Source: Coriobacteriia bacterium
GTDB taxonomy: Bacteria > Actinomycetota > Coriobacteriia > Anaerosomatales > Anaerosomataceae
Direction: 5' to 3'
Assembly: GCA_016926975.1 (NCBI GenBank)
Contig: JAFGNP010000060.1
Span: 1-35,017, forward strand
Length of the DNA stretch: 35,017 nucleotides
The position numbers and the translations under genes are program-made. Positions 16,715 to 25,133 of the stretch are shown in pieces (the first letter of the stretch is position 1; every line of letters begins with the position of its first letter). The notes under the pieces were generated by a model. It made no database searches and had not been told where the DNA came from. It saw nothing but the letters and a program-made list of their open reading frames with translations.

Positions 16715-18481
16715 ATGGCCCAATGGGAGTCTCGCCCGGAATCGAGAAGCACGGCATCCGATCGTAGTTGTCCGACGGTCGGTCCACTGTGGCGGTTGGT
16801 GCTGACACTCGTTGTCGTGTCCACGCTGGTTATCGCAAGCGGCGTGGCTGTCGTTCGCGACTACGTTGACCGCCAGCAAGAGTTGGCTGATGAGAGGCTT
16901 TCGGCATCCGCTTCCGACGCAGCTTTCGATATGCGGATGTGGCTGGACTCCGGGTATGCTGATGCCAGCGTGATGAAGGCCCAGACCGGGATGACTCAAC
17001 GGTATGTCCGCTGGTTAGCCGGGGAGGACCCGGCGTTCCCATCCTCGGGTCTTGACCGGATGGAATCCGAACGATCGATTCTCGGCTATGACTACGCGGG
17101 CATGTTCGCGCCTGATGGAAGCGTGATACTTGCGAGTGAGCTTGACGTCTCGGCTGCAGTCTCGGACTTGTGCCCGGGCTTGGTTGCCCAGGCGGCTTCA
17201 TCAGATGAGGTGGTGTTCGCGGATCGGCTCTGCTGCGAGGGGAGTCGTTGGTTTGTTGCATGGGGCTCGCCCATGCGAGCAGCGGCTGGCGGTCCGGTGG
17301 TCGCAGTGATGGTGCGTGCTGTGGATGTAAGCGGTCCTGCCCAGGATCTGCTGTTTTCCGCGAGTAGGCCCTATCGGTCCGGTCTGTTGGAGCTGGTGCG
17401 ACCTGAGGCCGACGGGTTGGGGCTGCTCTCGGAAGCGGATGACTTCCGGGTGTTCTCAGAACCCGAGAGCGCTGAGCTGTACACCAATCTGGTCGAAAGC
17501 GCCGACGGCGGCGAGGCGGGCGTCCGGAGCGGAAGCACGGCGGCCGGGGTTCCTGCTGTAGCCGTGGCGTGTCCTGTGGAGGGAACAGACTGGCTCGTTG
17601 TATCCAGCGCTCCTATCGATGAGATCGACGCGCCCATCAGGTCTTTCACGCTCTGGGTGACATTCGCCTGCGCTTTGCTCGTAGGACTGGGGATGTCTCT
17701 CGGAGTCGGGATCCGTCGCATCCGGATGAGCCGTTACCGCGAGCACGTTGTGAACCAGGATTTGCAGGAAGCGCTTGGCGTGCGTGAGCGCTTGCTTGCC
17801 AACGTGAGTCACGAGTTGCGTACGCCGCTGCACTCGATCATGGGTTTCACCGACGTTCTGCTGGGGGGTCTTGCCGGACCACTGAACGACGAACAGAAAC
17901 ACCAGCTCATAATGGTAAGCGAGTCGTCGAAGCGGCTCCTTGCGCTGGTCGACGATCTCCTCGATTTGAGCAAGCTGCGTGCCGGTCGGTTCCTGGTTTC
18001 GGTGAGTGAATTCACTGCCGTTGAGGTCATGGACGTCGTACGCAGGACGATGTGCCCTTTGGCGGAGCGCAAGGCTCTAGCATGCGAGTACGTGTGCCAG
18101 GTCCCGGATCTTGCGTTCAATACGGACCGCGACATGCTCGAGCGCATAATGCTGAATCTAATGTCCAACGCGGTGAAGTTCACGGACGAGGGACTCGTGC
18201 GACTGACTGTGATGGAAGACGGCGCAGATCACGCCGTCATCGAGGTGCTCGACACGGGCCAGGGGATCCCGGTAGAGAAGATCGGGCTCGTGATGGAGGA
18301 GTTCTACCAGGTCGTCGAGCCTGAGTACGCGAGACGGATGGGAACGGGGCTAGGTCTCGCCATCAGCTCGCGAATGGCCAGAGAACTTGGCGGCACGATC
18401 ACCGTCGAGAGTCAGTCGGGTGTGGGTTCGAAGTTCTCGCTTCGCATTCCGCGCGTCCACCCTGAGGCCGGATGCGCCTAG
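16715..18481 (+). CDS. Orphan membrane sensor histidine kinase
   Basis: A 588-residue protein from the ATG at 16715; alternative GTG starts near 16660 are possible because the ribosome-binding site is weak. Transmembrane helix 1 (27-47) and helix 2 (about 311-333) enclose a sensor domain of about 260 residues outside the membrane, probably Cache-like, that I cannot match to a ligand. A HisKA dimerisation helix carries H366 (NVSHELRTPLHS), followed by the ATPase domain with an N box (LMSNAVKF), G1 (LDTGQGIP) and G2 (GTGLGLAI). It should autophosphorylate H366. No response regulator gene is adjacent, so it is an orphan kinase in this window. Confidence 0.93.
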   Translation: MAQWESRPESRSTASDRSCPTVGPLWRLVLTLVVVSTLVIASGVAVVRDYVDRQQELADERLSASASDAAFDMRMWLDSGYADASVMKAQTGMTQRYVRWLAGEDPAFPSSGLDRMESERSILGYDYAGMFAPDGSVILASELDVSAAVSDLCPGLVAQAASSDEVVFADRLCCEGSRWFVAWGSPMRAAAGGPVVAVMVRAVDVSGPAQDLLFSASRPYRSGLLELVRPEADGLGLLSEADDFRVFSEPESAELYTNLVESADGGEAGVRSGSTAAGVPAVAVACPVEGTDWLVVSSAPIDEIDAPIRSFTLWVTFACALLVGLGMSLGVGIRRIRMSRYREHVVNQDLQEALGVRERLLANVSHELRTPLHSIMGFTDVLLGGLAGPLNDEQKHQLIMVSESSKRLLALVDDLLDLSKLRAGRFLVSVSEFTAVEVMDVVRRTMCPLAERKALACEYVCQVPDLAFNTDRDMLERIMLNLMSNAVKFTDEGLVRLTVMEDGADHAVIEVLDTGQGIPVEKIGLVMEEFYQVVEPEYARRMGTGLGLAISSRMARELGGTITVESQSGVGSKFSLRIPRVHPEAGCA

Positions 18482-18522
18482 GCTCGGCCGGCTGCGGCAT
18501 GCTCGGCCGGACTGTCCTCGGG

Positions 18523-18528
18523 TATGAT
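18523..18528 (+). promoter_or_regulatory. Probable -10 element upstream of gatCAB
   Basis: TATGAT lies 57 bases before the gatC start in the gap after the histidine kinase gene. No clear -35 hexamer is seen 16-18 bases upstream. The upstream stretch instead holds two direct copies of GCTCGGCCGG (18482-18491 and 18501-18510). Confidence 0.35.
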
Positions 18529-18584
18529 GTTACGCGTCCCTGCTCGGCGTTCGATGACCCCACCGCTTCCGGGAGGAATTCCGC

Positions 18585-18887
18585 ATGGCAATCACCGAGT
18601 CCGACGTACGCCACGTAGCCATGCTCGCGCGTCTTGCGCTTACCGAAGAGCAGGTCACTACGCTGACCGCGGAGCTCGGGGCGGTCCTCGACCATATCGA
18701 CGAGCTGCAGCGGCTGGACCTGGCCGGAGTGCAACCTACCGCACACCCTCTGGATATAACCAACAGCACCCGACCGGACGCGGTGAAGCCGGGCCTTTCG
18801 CGCGAGATGGCACTCAAGAACGCGCCCGATACCGATGGGAGCGCCTTCCTCATCCCGACGATCACGGGTGGAGGTGAGGAGTCGTGA
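18585..18887 (+). CDS. gatC: Asp-tRNA(Asn)/Glu-tRNA(Gln) amidotransferase subunit C
   Basis: A 100-residue GatC of normal length with a GGGAGGAATT ribosome-binding site. It shows the typical VRHVAMLARLALTEEQ N-terminal helix and an LDHIDELQRLDLAGVQPTAHP segment that wraps around GatA. It stabilises the GatA-GatB interface. Its TGA overlaps the GTG of gatA, so the operon is translationally coupled. Confidence 0.96.
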   Translation: MAITESDVRHVAMLARLALTEEQVTTLTAELGAVLDHIDELQRLDLAGVQPTAHPLDITNSTRPDAVKPGLSREMALKNAPDTDGSAFLIPTITGGGEES

Positions 18888-20392
18888 CCTCGCCCTTCGA
18901 CCTGTCGTCACTGACGGCCCGTCAGGTCCGCGATGGATTCATCGCGGGAGAGTTCTCGGCTCGCGAGGTCGCCGAGAGCGCCTTCGTGCGGATCGAAGCG
19001 TTAGACGGCGAGGTGCACGCATTCCTGCAGCTGACGCCTGAACTCGCGTTCGATGCTGCGGATCGCGTGGACACTGCCCGCGCCTGCGGTGAGCAGCTGC
19101 CGCCGCTCGCGGGAGTGCCCGCAGGTATCAAGGACAACATGAACCTCATCGGGACGCGCACCACTTGCGCGAGCCGCATCCTCGCAGAGTACGAGAGCGT
19201 ATACGACTGCACTGCCGTCCGTCGACTGCTGGACGCGGGGGCCCTGCCTGTCGGCAAGTGCAACATGGACGAGTTCGCGTTCGGATCCTCCACCGAGAAC
19301 TCGGCCTACGGCCCCACTCACAATCCCTGGGACCTCGAACGGGTGCCAGGCGGTTCGAGCGGCGGCAGCGCGGCGTGCGTGGCTGCAGGCATGGCGAGCA
19401 TCTCGCTCGGTAGCGATACGGGCGGCTCCATCCGCCAGCCCGGTGCGCTCACCGGCACCGTCGGGCTCAAGCCGACCTACGGGCGCGTTAGCCGTTACGG
19501 CGTGGTCGCATTCGGCTCGTCCCTCGACCAGATCGGGCCGTTCGGCAAGACGGTGGACGACGTAGCGCTCGTGCTCGAAGCGATCGCCGGAGCAGATGCG
19601 ATGGATGCCACATCTTCCCGCGAGCCGGTGGAGCCCTACACCGGCGCTCTGGGTCGCGGCGCGCAGGGCCTGCGTGTGGGCGTGGTCCGCGACATGCTGG
19701 AGACGGAGGGCTGCGGCGAGGAGATCCGCCGGGTTGTGGATTCTGCGGCCGAGACGTTCGCAGCTCTGGGTGCCGAGGTGGGCGACGTAGATCTGCCGAA
19801 CGCAGCGCACGGGCTCGCCGCCTACTACATAATCGGGCCCGCCGAGGCGTCCTCGAACCTCGCGCGCTTCGACGGCATCCGTTACGGCTACCGAGCCGCC
19901 GATGCCGATGACGTACTGGACCTGTACATGCGCTCCCGTGCGGATGGCTTCGGCCCGGAGACCATCCGGCGAGTTATGCTCGGCACCTACGCGCTCTCGG
20001 CCGGCTACTACGACGCTTACTACGGGCAGGCGCAGAAGGCCCGCACGCGCATCATCGAGGACTTCCGTGCTGCATTCGAGCACTTCGATGTTCTTCTCAC
20101 GCCTACCACTCCCGAGGTGGCGTTCCGCTTCGGTGAGAAGGTGGACGATCCGTACACGATGTACCTGAACGACTACTACACGATCCCGGTGAACCTGGCG
20201 GGCAACTGCGCGGTGAGCGTGCCGTCCGGGTTGTGCAGCACGACCGGCATGCCGATGGGTCTGCAGATCATAGGTGACTACTTCGCCGAGTCGACGCTCC
20301 TGCGTGCCGCCGCCGCCTTTGAGGAGGCCACCTGCTTCGAGCCGGTGCCGCCGCTCGTGCGACGGCTCACCGGTGACAGGGGTGGTGAGTAG
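18884..20392 (+). CDS. gatA: Asp-tRNA(Asn)/Glu-tRNA(Gln) amidotransferase subunit A
   Basis: A 502-residue amidase-signature protein starting at a GTG that overlaps the gatC stop. The Ser-cisSer-Lys triad is K83 (AGIKDN), S158 (PGGSSGGS) and S182 (DTGGSIRQPG), at the spacing expected for GatA. It releases ammonia from glutamine for GatB. Two adjacent tyrosine-rich runs near residues 365-425 are normal for the family. The start is supported by the overlap and by a GGAGGTGAGG site. Confidence 0.97.
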   Translation: MTSPFDLSSLTARQVRDGFIAGEFSAREVAESAFVRIEALDGEVHAFLQLTPELAFDAADRVDTARACGEQLPPLAGVPAGIKDNMNLIGTRTTCASRILAEYESVYDCTAVRRLLDAGALPVGKCNMDEFAFGSSTENSAYGPTHNPWDLERVPGGSSGGSAACVAAGMASISLGSDTGGSIRQPGALTGTVGLKPTYGRVSRYGVVAFGSSLDQIGPFGKTVDDVALVLEAIAGADAMDATSSREPVEPYTGALGRGAQGLRVGVVRDMLETEGCGEEIRRVVDSAAETFAALGAEVGDVDLPNAAHGLAAYYIIGPAEASSNLARFDGIRYGYRAADADDVLDLYMRSRADGFGPETIRRVMLGTYALSAGYYDAYYGQAQKARTRIIEDFRAAFEHFDVLLTPTTPEVAFRFGEKVDDPYTMYLNDYYTIPVNLAGNCAVSVPSGLCSTTGMPMGLQIIGDYFAESTLLRAAAAFEEATCFEPVPPLVRRLTGDRGGE

Positions 20393-20393
20393 C

Positions 20394-21962
20394 ATGGCCG
20401 AAGACCGGCTCACCGAGGTGCTCGAGCGGTACGAGGCTGTCATTGGTCTGGAGATCCACACGGAGATAACCGCAACGAACACCAAGATGTTCTGCGGTTG
20501 CCCGGTGGCTTTCGGTGGAGAGCCCAACACCCGGGTGTGTCCCGTGTGCCTCGGCCTGCCGGGCGCGCTTCCGGTTCCCAATGAGGCCGCCATCGAGTGG
20601 ACCGTGCTCGCGGGTTTGGCCACCGACTGCGATATCGCGCTGTGGAGCCAGTTCCACCGCAAGCAGTACTTCTACCCTGACATGCCCAAGGACTACCAGA
20701 TCTCGCAGTACGACCTGCCCTTCTGTTCCGGCGGGGAGATCGAGGTGGAGGTCGATGGCCAAGGCGTGGCCGAGCGGATCGATCTGGACGGCCGAGTGGC
20801 GTTCGAGGGGCCGACGCCTGTTCCCGAGGACGGCGGGTACCGCACGCGCATCGGCATCACCCGGATACATCTTGAGGAAGACACTGGCAAGATGATCCAC
20901 GTCGGAGGAAGCGAGGGGCGGATCTCCGGCGCCACACATTCCCTGGTGGATTTCAACCGCGCCGGTACGCCGCTGATGGAACTCGTGAGCGAGCCGGATA
21001 TGCGCACGCCCGAGGAGGCACGCCGATTCGCGCAGAAGCTGCGTAGCATCTGGCTTGCACTCGGGATAAGCGATTGCAGCATGGAAGAGGGATCCATGCG
21101 GGTGGACGCAAACGTCTCCGTCCGCCCTCGTGGGGCAAGCGAGCTGGGGACGAAGAGCGAGGTCAAGAACATGAACTCGTTCAAGGCGCTGCACGATGCG
21201 CTCGCCTACGAGATCGTGCGCCAGGCCGAGGCGCTCGATGCCGGTGGATGCGTGGTGCAGGAGACGCGCCACTGGGATGCCACGGCCCGTCGTACCAGTA
21301 CGCTTCGTTCGAAGGAAGAGGCGCACGACTACCGCTACTTCCCGGAGCCCGACATGGTCCCGTTCAGCTTCGATCCCGAGTGGATCGATGGTCTGGCGGA
21401 TCGTCTGCCGGAGTTGCCCGATGCCAGGCGGGACCGGTACATGGCGGAGTTCGGCCTGCCCAAGCACGACGCGTCGATTCTGAGCGCCGATCTTCAGATG
21501 GCATGCTTCTTCGAGGAGGCGGTGGGCATCGCGGGCGCCGATCGCGCCAGGCAGGTCGCCAACTGGATGCTGGGTGAACTTGCGGCCCGGCTGAATGCGG
21601 ACTCGGTGGAGATCGGCGAATCGCGCGTCACGTCTGCGATGGTCGCCGAGCTCGTCGGCCTTGTCGAGGAGGGTGCGATCTCGAGCAAGCAGGCCAAGGA
21701 GGTCTTTGCCGAGATGGCAGACAGTGGCGATGCCCCGGGCGCGATCGTCGAGGCTCGCGGCATGAAGCAGGTATCAGATGCGTCCGCCATAGAGGAGGTC
21801 GTGCGCAGGGTTCTGGAGGCCAGCCCGGACAAGGTGGCCAGCTACCGGGCCGGGAAGACCGGACTTCTGGGGTTCTTCGTGGGTCAGGTAATGCGAGAGA
21901 TGCGCGGTCAGGGAAACCCGCAAGTTGTCAGTGAGACCGTCGTGCGGATCCTGAGCGAGTAG
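20394..21962 (+). CDS. gatB: Asp-tRNA(Asn)/Glu-tRNA(Gln) amidotransferase subunit B
   Basis: A 522-residue protein. The ATG at 20394 lies one base after the gatA stop, preceded by GGGGTGGTG. The N-terminal cradle has VIGLEIHTEI, a zinc-type cysteine set (MFCGCP...VCPVCLGLPG) and YPDMPKDYQISQYDLP. The YqeY-like C-terminal tRNA-binding domain spans about 400-520. With GatA and GatC it phosphorylates and amidates misacylated tRNA, implying that the organism forms Gln- and/or Asn-tRNA indirectly. Confidence 0.97.
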   Translation: MAEDRLTEVLERYEAVIGLEIHTEITATNTKMFCGCPVAFGGEPNTRVCPVCLGLPGALPVPNEAAIEWTVLAGLATDCDIALWSQFHRKQYFYPDMPKDYQISQYDLPFCSGGEIEVEVDGQGVAERIDLDGRVAFEGPTPVPEDGGYRTRIGITRIHLEEDTGKMIHVGGSEGRISGATHSLVDFNRAGTPLMELVSEPDMRTPEEARRFAQKLRSIWLALGISDCSMEEGSMRVDANVSVRPRGASELGTKSEVKNMNSFKALHDALAYEIVRQAEALDAGGCVVQETRHWDATARRTSTLRSKEEAHDYRYFPEPDMVPFSFDPEWIDGLADRLPELPDARRDRYMAEFGLPKHDASILSADLQMACFFEEAVGIAGADRARQVANWMLGELAARLNADSVEIGESRVTSAMVAELVGLVEEGAISSKQAKEVFAEMADSGDAPGAIVEARGMKQVSDASAIEEVVRRVLEASPDKVASYRAGKTGLLGFFVGQVMREMRGQGNPQVVSETVVRILSE

Positions 21963-21968
21963 CGGCCT

Positions 21969-21992
21969 TCCTCCACTCGGCTAGATGGAGGA
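21969..21992. terminator. Hairpin between convergent gatB and the single-pass membrane protein gene
   Basis: A 7-bp perfect stem (TCCTCCA 21969-21975, TGGAGGA 21986-21992) with a 10-base loop lies just past the gatB stop and overlaps the stop of the minus-strand gene. Only short T-runs follow, so it is a plausible but weak bidirectional terminator. Confidence 0.35.
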
Positions 21993-22934
21993 CGGGCTTT
22001 CCGTAGTGCCGTCGGCGGAAACGTACTCCCAGCTCACGAGCGACCACTCTCCGCCTACGTTCTTGTAGGTGAGCCAGACCGCAGGGTAAGAGCCGTCTAC
22101 GACGTAGAGGGACCACTTCGTGATATCCACTTCGAAGTAGTTGGGTCCATCGGCGCCTTCCCGAGCTTCGACCACCACGGCGTCTGGCCAGTCTCGGCCG
22201 ATCTGCTTCCAGAGGGCGACATCGTCGTCTGTAGCCAGAGTGAAGCCTGCCGCGCCCCACTGAGGTACGTACTCCAGCACTCGGGCGCCGCCATCGACTG
22301 TGGTCGTCGAGTTGCCTTCGTTCGATGCGTAGTCTATGTCGAGGGGAGCCATCTCATCGCTCTCGATGCAGAACTCCACGGCTGCAGTGACGTCGTCGCT
22401 CGACGGGTGACTCGCACGCACATAGAACCAGTCCGGGTAGTACCAGTCGTCCGTCTCGTCGTAGTAGCCTTCCCACCAGACCGCTTCCTGATAGGTGAAG
22501 CCGGGCGCAGCTACTGACAGGCCCTCTAGGATCAGAGCTTCCTTCGCGACAGGAGCCTCGGCAAGTAGCGGACTCGTGCTGGTGGGGTTCCAATCGGACC
22601 ACTCGTCCAGGCGTGCATCATCGGCGGCATCGGATTCATCGGGGAGCTCAGGAATAACGTCTTCTACGGACGGTTCGGAGGTAAGAGTCGTATCATCCTC
22701 GCCCTTGAACACGAGAAACGTCAGCAGGGCGGCACTGGTGCAACAGCACAGCAAGACGACTGCGACGATGGCTCCGATAATGATCGCGGTCTTCTTCTTA
22801 TTGGGGGATGCCGACTGCCCGGCAGTTGTCTGCGGTTGGGCTGAGCCGCCGAACGTATCCGGCCCGTAGTTGTCTGGAGCGGGCGTGGGTGAGTAGTCGG
22901 GTGTGGGGCTGAAGACTGGCTGCTCGTCGCTCAC
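21981..22934 (-). CDS. Single-pass membrane protein of unknown function
   Basis: A 317-residue protein from a GTG at 22934 (MSDEQPVF), with AAGGAGG 4 bases upstream. Residues 1-45 are proline/serine/threonine-rich and cytosolic. KKK at 46-48 precedes a transmembrane helix (50-76) containing a CCC triplet. The rest (about 80-317) is an acidic, aromatic-rich extracytoplasmic domain with several WYYPDWFYV-like and VDITKWSLYVV strands, and no recognised catalytic motif. The layout (proline-rich tail, basic stop, helix, outer domain) resembles many actinobacterial DUF4190/DUF4352-like proteins, but I cannot assign a family. It is convergent with gatB. A -10-like TATACT (minus, 22964-22969) may drive it. 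Confidence 0.75.
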   Translation of the reverse strand: MSDEQPVFSPTPDYSPTPAPDNYGPDTFGGSAQPQTTAGQSASPNKKKTAIIIGAIVAVVLLCCCTSAALLTFLVFKGEDDTTLTSEPSVEDVIPELPDESDAADDARLDEWSDWNPTSTSPLLAEAPVAKEALILEGLSVAAPGFTYQEAVWWEGYYDETDDWYYPDWFYVRASHPSSDDVTAAVEFCIESDEMAPLDIDYASNEGNSTTTVDGGARVLEYVPQWGAAGFTLATDDDVALWKQIGRDWPDAVVVEAREGADGPNYFEVDITKWSLYVVDGSYPAVWLTYKNVGGEWSLVSWEYVSADGTTESPSSI

Positions 22935-22963
22935 GATGCCTCCTTCATGTGGGTCGTGAGCCA

Positions 22964-22969
22964 AGTATA
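22964..22969 (-). promoter_or_regulatory. Probable -10 element of the single-pass membrane protein gene
   Basis: On the minus strand TATACT lies 29 bases before the GTG start at 22934, giving a leader of about 23 bases. The best -35 match (CTCACA at 19-base spacing) is weak. Confidence 0.35.
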
Positions 22970-23081
22970 CGGTCTTGCGAACCGGGAGTGTGAGCCGCAG
23001 ACGCCCCGCCGCGTGTCTTCCGCTGCCGCCAGTCCCCATTGGATTCCTTTAGGCGGGGCAGGAGCACCGTTTAGCAGCATA

Positions 23082-23108
23082 TTGACGCCGTTCAGCGACA
23101 AGTATGAC
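23082..23108 (+). promoter_or_regulatory. Possible plus-strand promoter ahead of the structured region
   Basis: TTGACG (23082-23087) and TATGAC (23103-23108) are separated by 15 bases, shorter than ideal. No gene follows on the plus strand for over 700 bases, so if active this promoter would make a non-coding RNA. Confidence 0.25.
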
Positions 23109-23121
23109 ATTTCCGGAAATG
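23108..23121. repeat. Perfect 14-bp palindrome, operator-like
   Basis: CATTTCCGGAAATG is fully self-complementary and abuts the possible -10 hexamer at 23103-23108. The position suits a repressor site for the putative plus-strand transcript; no regulator is identified. Confidence 0.4.
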
Positions 23122-23385
23122 GCTATTGCGCATGCCGAGCGCAGGGACTAGAGTGGTTCTTGTCCCGAGAGGTCGAACCGGGAGAACCGCGAAAGGTAGC
23201 GTACCAGTAGCTGCCGGCGGGGTGTGTAGGTGAAAGGCTTCGCGCAAGCTGGCCGGAAGCCCGCAGGGCCCCAAAGGTGTGAAACGGGAAGCTATTGACT
23301 ACCGGATCTCCGCAGGAACGGTTTCTCGGGACACCTGTATTCTCCGGACTCTGGTGCGACGTGAGCGCCAGAGTCCGGAGAATGT
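23122..23385 (+). ncRNA. Candidate structured non-coding RNA of unknown class
   Basis: Segments 23161-23170 (TGTCCCGAGA) and 23324-23333 (TCTCGGGACA) are exactly complementary over 10 bp and would close a domain of about 170 bases. Inside are small hairpins (GGTA-GCG-TACC, GCTT-CGCGC-AAGC, GCCC-GCA-GGGC) joined by purine-rich single strands such as GAGAACC, GAAAGG and GGTGAAAGG. A 5-bp hairpin (23127-23131 with 23139-23143) precedes it and a 19-bp hairpin (23337-23385) follows it, as promoter-proximal and terminator elements would. I compared it by eye with T-box, cobalamin, c-di-GMP, c-di-AMP, SAM, TPP, glycine and RNase P/tmRNA/SRP signatures and found no match. The strand is uncertain, because helices also form on the complement. 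Confidence 0.3.
23337..23385. terminator. Very stable 19-21 bp hairpin
   Basis: The arms ATTCTCCGGACTCTGG (23339-23354) and CCAGAGTCCGGAGAAT (23368-23383) are perfectly complementary. Pairing extends inward by three pairs (one U-G) to a 7-base loop and outward by two wobble pairs. No T-tract follows on either strand. On the minus strand it lies about 40 bases after the stop of the gene at 23427-23765 and could terminate it; on the plus strand it would end the candidate RNA. Confidence 0.45.
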
Positions 23386-23426
23386 CCGAGGGTTTGTAGC
23401 GAGTCTCGATCGAGCGCTCTGCGGGT

Positions 23427-23765
23427 CTATCCGCGACCAGGCATGAACGCTTCCACCTGACGCTCGCCGATGCTCTTCAGCACCTGCGCGCGCGCGATCG
23501 GGTCCAGTGCCTCGAGCTCGGACTCTATGAGGTCCGCGGTCTCTTCGATCCGTTCGGTCCGTACGTCGAGCAGTACGTCGGCCAGCATGACCAGGCCGGC
23601 TCCCAGTATGGCTCCGGGTATTGCCCATGCGAGGAATCCGCGCCTGCCACGCAGTAGTGTGAATGCGCCCACCGCGAGGGCCACTCCGACGAGCGCCGCC
23701 CCCGCTCCGGTCTCCACGCGCGACTCTTCGGGTATCGATTCGCGCCACCTGTCCACCGTGTCCAT
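23427..23765 (-). CDS. Small two-helix membrane protein
   Basis: A 112-residue protein. The ATG at 23765 is preceded on the minus strand by GAAGGGACG, 7-8 bases away. Residues about 20-40 and 45-66 are hydrophobic helices separated by a basic RGRRG turn. The C-terminal 45 residues form an acidic amphipathic helix (ERIEETADLIESELEALD). I do not recognise a family. The good ribosome-binding site, the membrane topology and the absence of a better frame on the other strand support a real gene. Confidence 0.65.
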   Translation of the reverse strand: MDTVDRWRESIPEESRVETGAGAALVGVALAVGAFTLLRGRRGFLAWAIPGAILGAGLVMLADVLLDVRTERIEETADLIESELEALDPIARAQVLKSIGERQVEAFMPGRG

Positions 23766-23862
23766 CTTGTCGTCCCTTCGTCAGGCATCCATACGAGTTA
23801 TGTTCCCGAAGCGGGACGCAGTGTGCCACACTCGTTCGGACGCACAGACCGAAAGGGGCCGG

Positions 23863-25122
23863 GTGGGACCGACTGCAGAGGAGAGCGGCTGGATTCCCAG
23901 GCGGAGCAGCGTGATCGCATGGGTGCTCTACGACCTGGCGAACACGACGTTTGCCCTTGGTGTGGGCAGCAGGTACTTCGGTCCGTGGCTGATCGAGGAC
24001 CGGGGCGGCGCGGACTGGCAACTGAGCGCCACGATAGTGGCGGCGATGATAGCCGTGATAATCCTTGGTCCGTGGATCGGCGCATTGAGCGATCACCACG
24101 GCACCCGGAGGCCGTACCTTGTCGGGTCCACCCTGGTGTGTGTGGGCGCGACGGCGCTACTTGCGACATGGGGCATCGTCCCCTCGCTGGTCTTCTACGC
24201 GATCGGAACGGTCGGGTTCCACAGCGGCGCGGTTGTCTACGACGCGCTGCTGCCGGATGTCAGTACCCCCGAATCGGCCGGCCGCATCTCCGGTCTGGGT
24301 GTTGCGATAGGCTACACCGGTTCGGCGCTGGCGCTGGGTATCGGAATGTACCTTCTCCCGAGAGCGGGCTACGCGGCGGTGTTCCGGTGTCTGGCGCTGG
24401 CATTCCTGCTCTTCGCGTTGCCGGCTTTTTTCGGCATCCGGGAGCGGCCGCGTCCTCGCCGGGAGGGCCGTCCGCCCGGGCTGCTGGACTCTCCCGGGAC
24501 TATGGTGCGCGCCTGGCGGACCGCAGCGCGCTACCCCGGTGTGATCCGGTTCCTGATAGGTCGCTTTCTCTACACCGATGCGATCAATACGGTGTTTCTG
24601 TTCAACGCCGTCTTCGCGAAGCTGGAGCTCGGGTTCACCGACTCGCAGACCGATCGCCTGGCGTTGCTCGGCATAGTCTGCGCCGGCCTCGGGGCAGTGG
24701 TGGCCGGCCGGGCGGTCGATTCTGTCGGGCCGAAGCGAGTTCTCGAAGCTGCCCTGTATTCGCAACTGGCGGGCCTGGTCGCCGCTATCACTGCAGCTTT
24801 GACGGGAGTGCAGGGGATCGGATGGCTTGTAGCTGTAGGCGGGGGGGTTGGCATAGGTGCGGCGTGGGCGTCCGATCGCGTGCTCATGACGCGTCTTGCG
24901 CCTGAGCACCTGATGGGGGAGTTCTTCGGCCTGTATGCGACCGTCGGCAGGTTCGCGACAGTACTCGGACCGCTGGTATGGGCCCTGATCACCGATGGCC
25001 TCGACTGGGGTAGAACGGCGGCACTGGCGTTTCTCGGGCTGTCCATATTGCTGGCGCGCGTCGTGATACGGGGGGTAGACGATTCGCGTGGGGTAGGTAA
25101 TACGGGTACGGCAGGGGTGTGA
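23863..25122 (+). CDS. MFS transporter, UMF1/Atg22-like
   Basis: A 419-residue integral membrane protein with about 12 hydrophobic segments. The GTG at 23863 follows GAAAGGGG; an ATG at 23799 in frame would add 21 hydrophilic residues. The N-terminal AWVLYDLANTTFALGV motif and DHHGTRRPYL after the second helix are typical of the UMF1 family of the major facilitator superfamily. The substrate is unknown; distant relatives export amino acids or are annotated as permeases. The stop TGA at 25120-25122 is 11 bases before the start of the next gene, so the secreted beta-propeller protein is probably co-expressed. Confidence 0.88.
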   Translation: MGPTAEESGWIPRRSSVIAWVLYDLANTTFALGVGSRYFGPWLIEDRGGADWQLSATIVAAMIAVIILGPWIGALSDHHGTRRPYLVGSTLVCVGATALLATWGIVPSLVFYAIGTVGFHSGAVVYDALLPDVSTPESAGRISGLGVAIGYTGSALALGIGMYLLPRAGYAAVFRCLALAFLLFALPAFFGIRERPRPRREGRPPGLLDSPGTMVRAWRTAARYPGVIRFLIGRFLYTDAINTVFLFNAVFAKLELGFTDSQTDRLALLGIVCAGLGAVVAGRAVDSVGPKRVLEAALYSQLAGLVAAITAALTGVQGIGWLVAVGGGVGIGAAWASDRVLMTRLAPEHLMGEFFGLYATVGRFATVLGPLVWALITDGLDWGRTAALAFLGLSILLARVVIRGVDDSRGVGNTGTAGV

Positions 25123-25133
25123 AGGGGGAAGCG

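Larger units (their letters stand above)
22935..23426. other. 490-bp gene-free region with structured sequence
   Basis: No convincing open frame fills this stretch between two minus-strand genes. It holds, from left to right, the promoter of the gene ending at 21981, a possible plus-strand promoter (23082-23108), a 14-bp palindrome (23108-23121), a sequence rich in inverted repeats closed by a long-range helix, and a very stable hairpin (23337-23385). See the separate entries for each. Confidence 0.6.

Noticed and set aside
19001-20662. Minus-strand open frame of 553 codons opposite gatA
   Set aside because: It is antisense to a gene with an intact catalytic triad, and the product has no recognisable features.
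22947-23210. Plus-strand open frame of 87 codons in the gene-free region
   Set aside because: It has no ribosome-binding site and no family match, and it crosses the palindrome and promoter-like elements. The region fits regulatory or RNA sequence better.
23122-23333. Known riboswitch or housekeeping RNA (c-di-GMP, c-di-AMP, cobalamin, SAM, TPP, RNase P, tmRNA, SRP)
   Set aside because: None of the conserved core motifs of these classes could be found on either strand, so I list it only as an unclassified candidate.
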